Part shown: one piece after another, positions 33,563 through 34,516 of the stretch | Layout: every line of letters begins with the position of its first letter | Numbering within the stretch: position 1 is the stretch's first letter | Source of the DNA: a virus | Strand: one strand, 5' to 3' | Virus record (IMG/VR): IMGVR_UViG_3300030943_000099 | Coordinates: 1-34,516 of that record | Length of the DNA stretch: 34,516 nucleotides | Translations under genes and position numbers: made by a program | The notes under the pieces: generated by a model | The model's input: only the letters and a program-made list of their open reading frames with translations | The model's database searches: none | What the model was told of the DNA's origin: nothing

Positions 33563-34516
33563 ATGCCAGAAACAGAAGTCAAGCGGGGTCGTGGACGGCC
33601 TCCTAAAGCTAAAATAGATCCCGTTGTAGAAAGTACTCCTCATGCTGATACTGCTCTTTATGATAGCCAAGCATGGTCTAACATGGCTACAGGTCTTGGT
33701 CAGAGGCAGGACAAGACTGCATGGACACATTATGGCAATGCAACCATTCTTAATGATGACGAACTCACTCAGCTTTGCCTTGGTGACGGACTTGCCTCCC
33801 GCATAGTCAATGCTGTCCCTCAGGATGCTACTCGGGAAGGTATTTGGATAGAAGATGAAGATACTAGGAAGAAGGTAGATAGGGAATTTGAGCGTCTTGG
33901 AGTAGAGGAAGCCCTTTTTACGGCGCTTTCATTTCAGAGGCAGTATCGTGGCTCTCTGATTATTATTGGAGCTATGGATGGTAGAACTGTAGATCAGCCA
34001 CTTAACGAGGGTGCTGTGCGCACAGTGGAATTCCTTAAGCCTATTGACGCCACCTGTGTAGACCTTCAGGACTCTGACTGGGATATGGATCCCATGTCTC
34101 CTACCTTTGGCAAAATTATTAGATATTCTGTTCAATATTACATTAAAGACACTTATGTATGTTATAAGATACATTATACGAGGGTGCTTGAATTTAAGAA
34201 TGATCCAGCGCCTACTTGTAATTATGCAGGACTTCTCCAGACTAATAAATATTGGGGACTGTCTAGCCTTCAGGCTATTTACACATCTCTATCTGCTTTG
34301 GGTTCCATTACTCAGAGTACAGTTAACATTATTTTGGATTTTGTTTCTGGTACTTATAAATTCAAAAACTTGGCATCCCTCCTTGCTGCAGGTGGGGAAA
34401 CGTCTCTTGCAAAACGGCTTCAGGCTATACAACTCTCCACCTCAGTTCTCAATGCGCGTGTTATAGATAGTGAAGAGTCCTTTTCTAAGGAATATGCCAC
34501 TGTTACAGGTATAGAT
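33563..34516 (+). CDS. portal protein, DUF1073-like, partial (runs off the window)
   Basis: 318 codons open to the window end without a stop. The N terminus is basic (MPETEVKRGRGRPPKAKIDP, AT-hook-like). Then NATILNDDELTQLCLGDGLA, SRIVNAVPQDATREGIWIED and LSFQRQYRGSLIIIGAMDGR follow the portal pattern of the DUF1073 (phage-portal-like) family: an internal 'IV...P.D..R.GI' helix and an 'A..R.YGGS.I' strand. Portals form the 12-mer gate through which terL pumps DNA, matching its position directly after terL. There is no AGGAG-like site before the ATG; a TTG 9 nt upstream is the only in-frame alternative. Confidence 0.87.
   Translation, partial: MPETEVKRGRGRPPKAKIDPVVESTPHADTALYDSQAWSNMATGLGQRQDKTAWTHYGNATILNDDELTQLCLGDGLASRIVNAVPQDATREGIWIEDEDTRKKVDREFERLGVEEALFTALSFQRQYRGSLIIIGAMDGRTVDQPLNEGAVRTVEFLKPIDATCVDLQDSDWDMDPMSPTFGKIIRYSVQYYIKDTYVCYKIHYTRVLEFKNDPAPTCNYAGLLQTNKYWGLSSLQAIYTSLSALGSITQSTVNIILDFVSGTYKFKNLASLLAAGGETSLAKRLQAIQLSTSVLNARVIDSEESFSKEYATVTGID

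Noticed and set aside
2-34516. Lysogeny module
   Set aside because: No integrase, excisionase, recognisable repressor or attachment-site duplication was seen; the window does not decide between virulent and temperate life styles.

Overview
The window is a contiguous piece of a tailed double-stranded DNA phage (or a closely related prophage-like element) of low G+C content. The evidence is a family A DNA polymerase, a DnaB-like helicase, an SNF2-type helicase, a TOPRIM primase, an SSB, a small and a large terminase subunit and a DUF1073-type portal, set among dozens of tightly overlapping small genes. The host cannot be named. Promoters are the ordinary sigma70/sigmaA type (TTGACA, 17 bp, TATAAT), ribosome sites are AGGAGG-like, TTG and GTG starts are frequent, and two lipoproteins and a secreted lytic transglycosylase imply a bacterial envelope host. 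No integrase, repressor of a known family or CRISPR array was recognised.

Layout. Bases 2-17725 are one leftward (minus-strand) arm. Bases 18223-34516 are a rightward (plus-strand) arm. The leftward arm is the replication and nucleotide-metabolism arm: from 17.7 kb down it holds small genes, a small-terminase-like gene (13967-14599), zinc-ribbon miniproteins, SSB, small membrane proteins, a tRNA-Thr with a tRNA-Leu-like and a tRNA-sized structure, primase, SNF2 helicase, DnaB-like helicase, a thioredoxin-like protein and the polymerase. HNH/AP2 homing endonucleases sit beside the primase and the polymerase. Consensus minus-strand promoters lie near 17.77, 16.88, 15.60, 13.40, 11.85 and 3.93 kb.

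The divergent junction (17.73-18.22 kb) is the most unusual part. It combines an AT-rich stretch, four copies of CCTTGAAG with a 17-bp perfect inverted repeat, two face-to-face promoters sharing one 37-bp near-palindromic segment, and a leader RNA. The leader has three hairpins and a bulge-to-loop complementarity, and ends in a U run immediately before the ribosome site of a winged-helix protein (18223-19560) that resembles phage/plasmid replication initiators. Together they look like a control switch and perhaps an origin.

The rightward arm begins with that protein and a run of overlapping small genes, including a 14-unit pentapeptide-like repeat protein, a HAD-fold protein without its nucleophile and a GNAT-like protein. 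Then comes a non-coding block with 25-26 bp iteron-like hairpin repeats (24.05-24.15 kb). Between 25.2 and 28.4 kb is a cassette of small genes cut into independently promoted, terminated units that look like accessory (moron/anti-defence type) genes. A 770-bp non-coding block and a further HNH/AP2 gene follow. Then come an envelope module (transglutaminase-like lipoprotein, lytic transglycosylase, frameshifted small lipoprotein), the large terminase, and a portal gene that runs off the window end.
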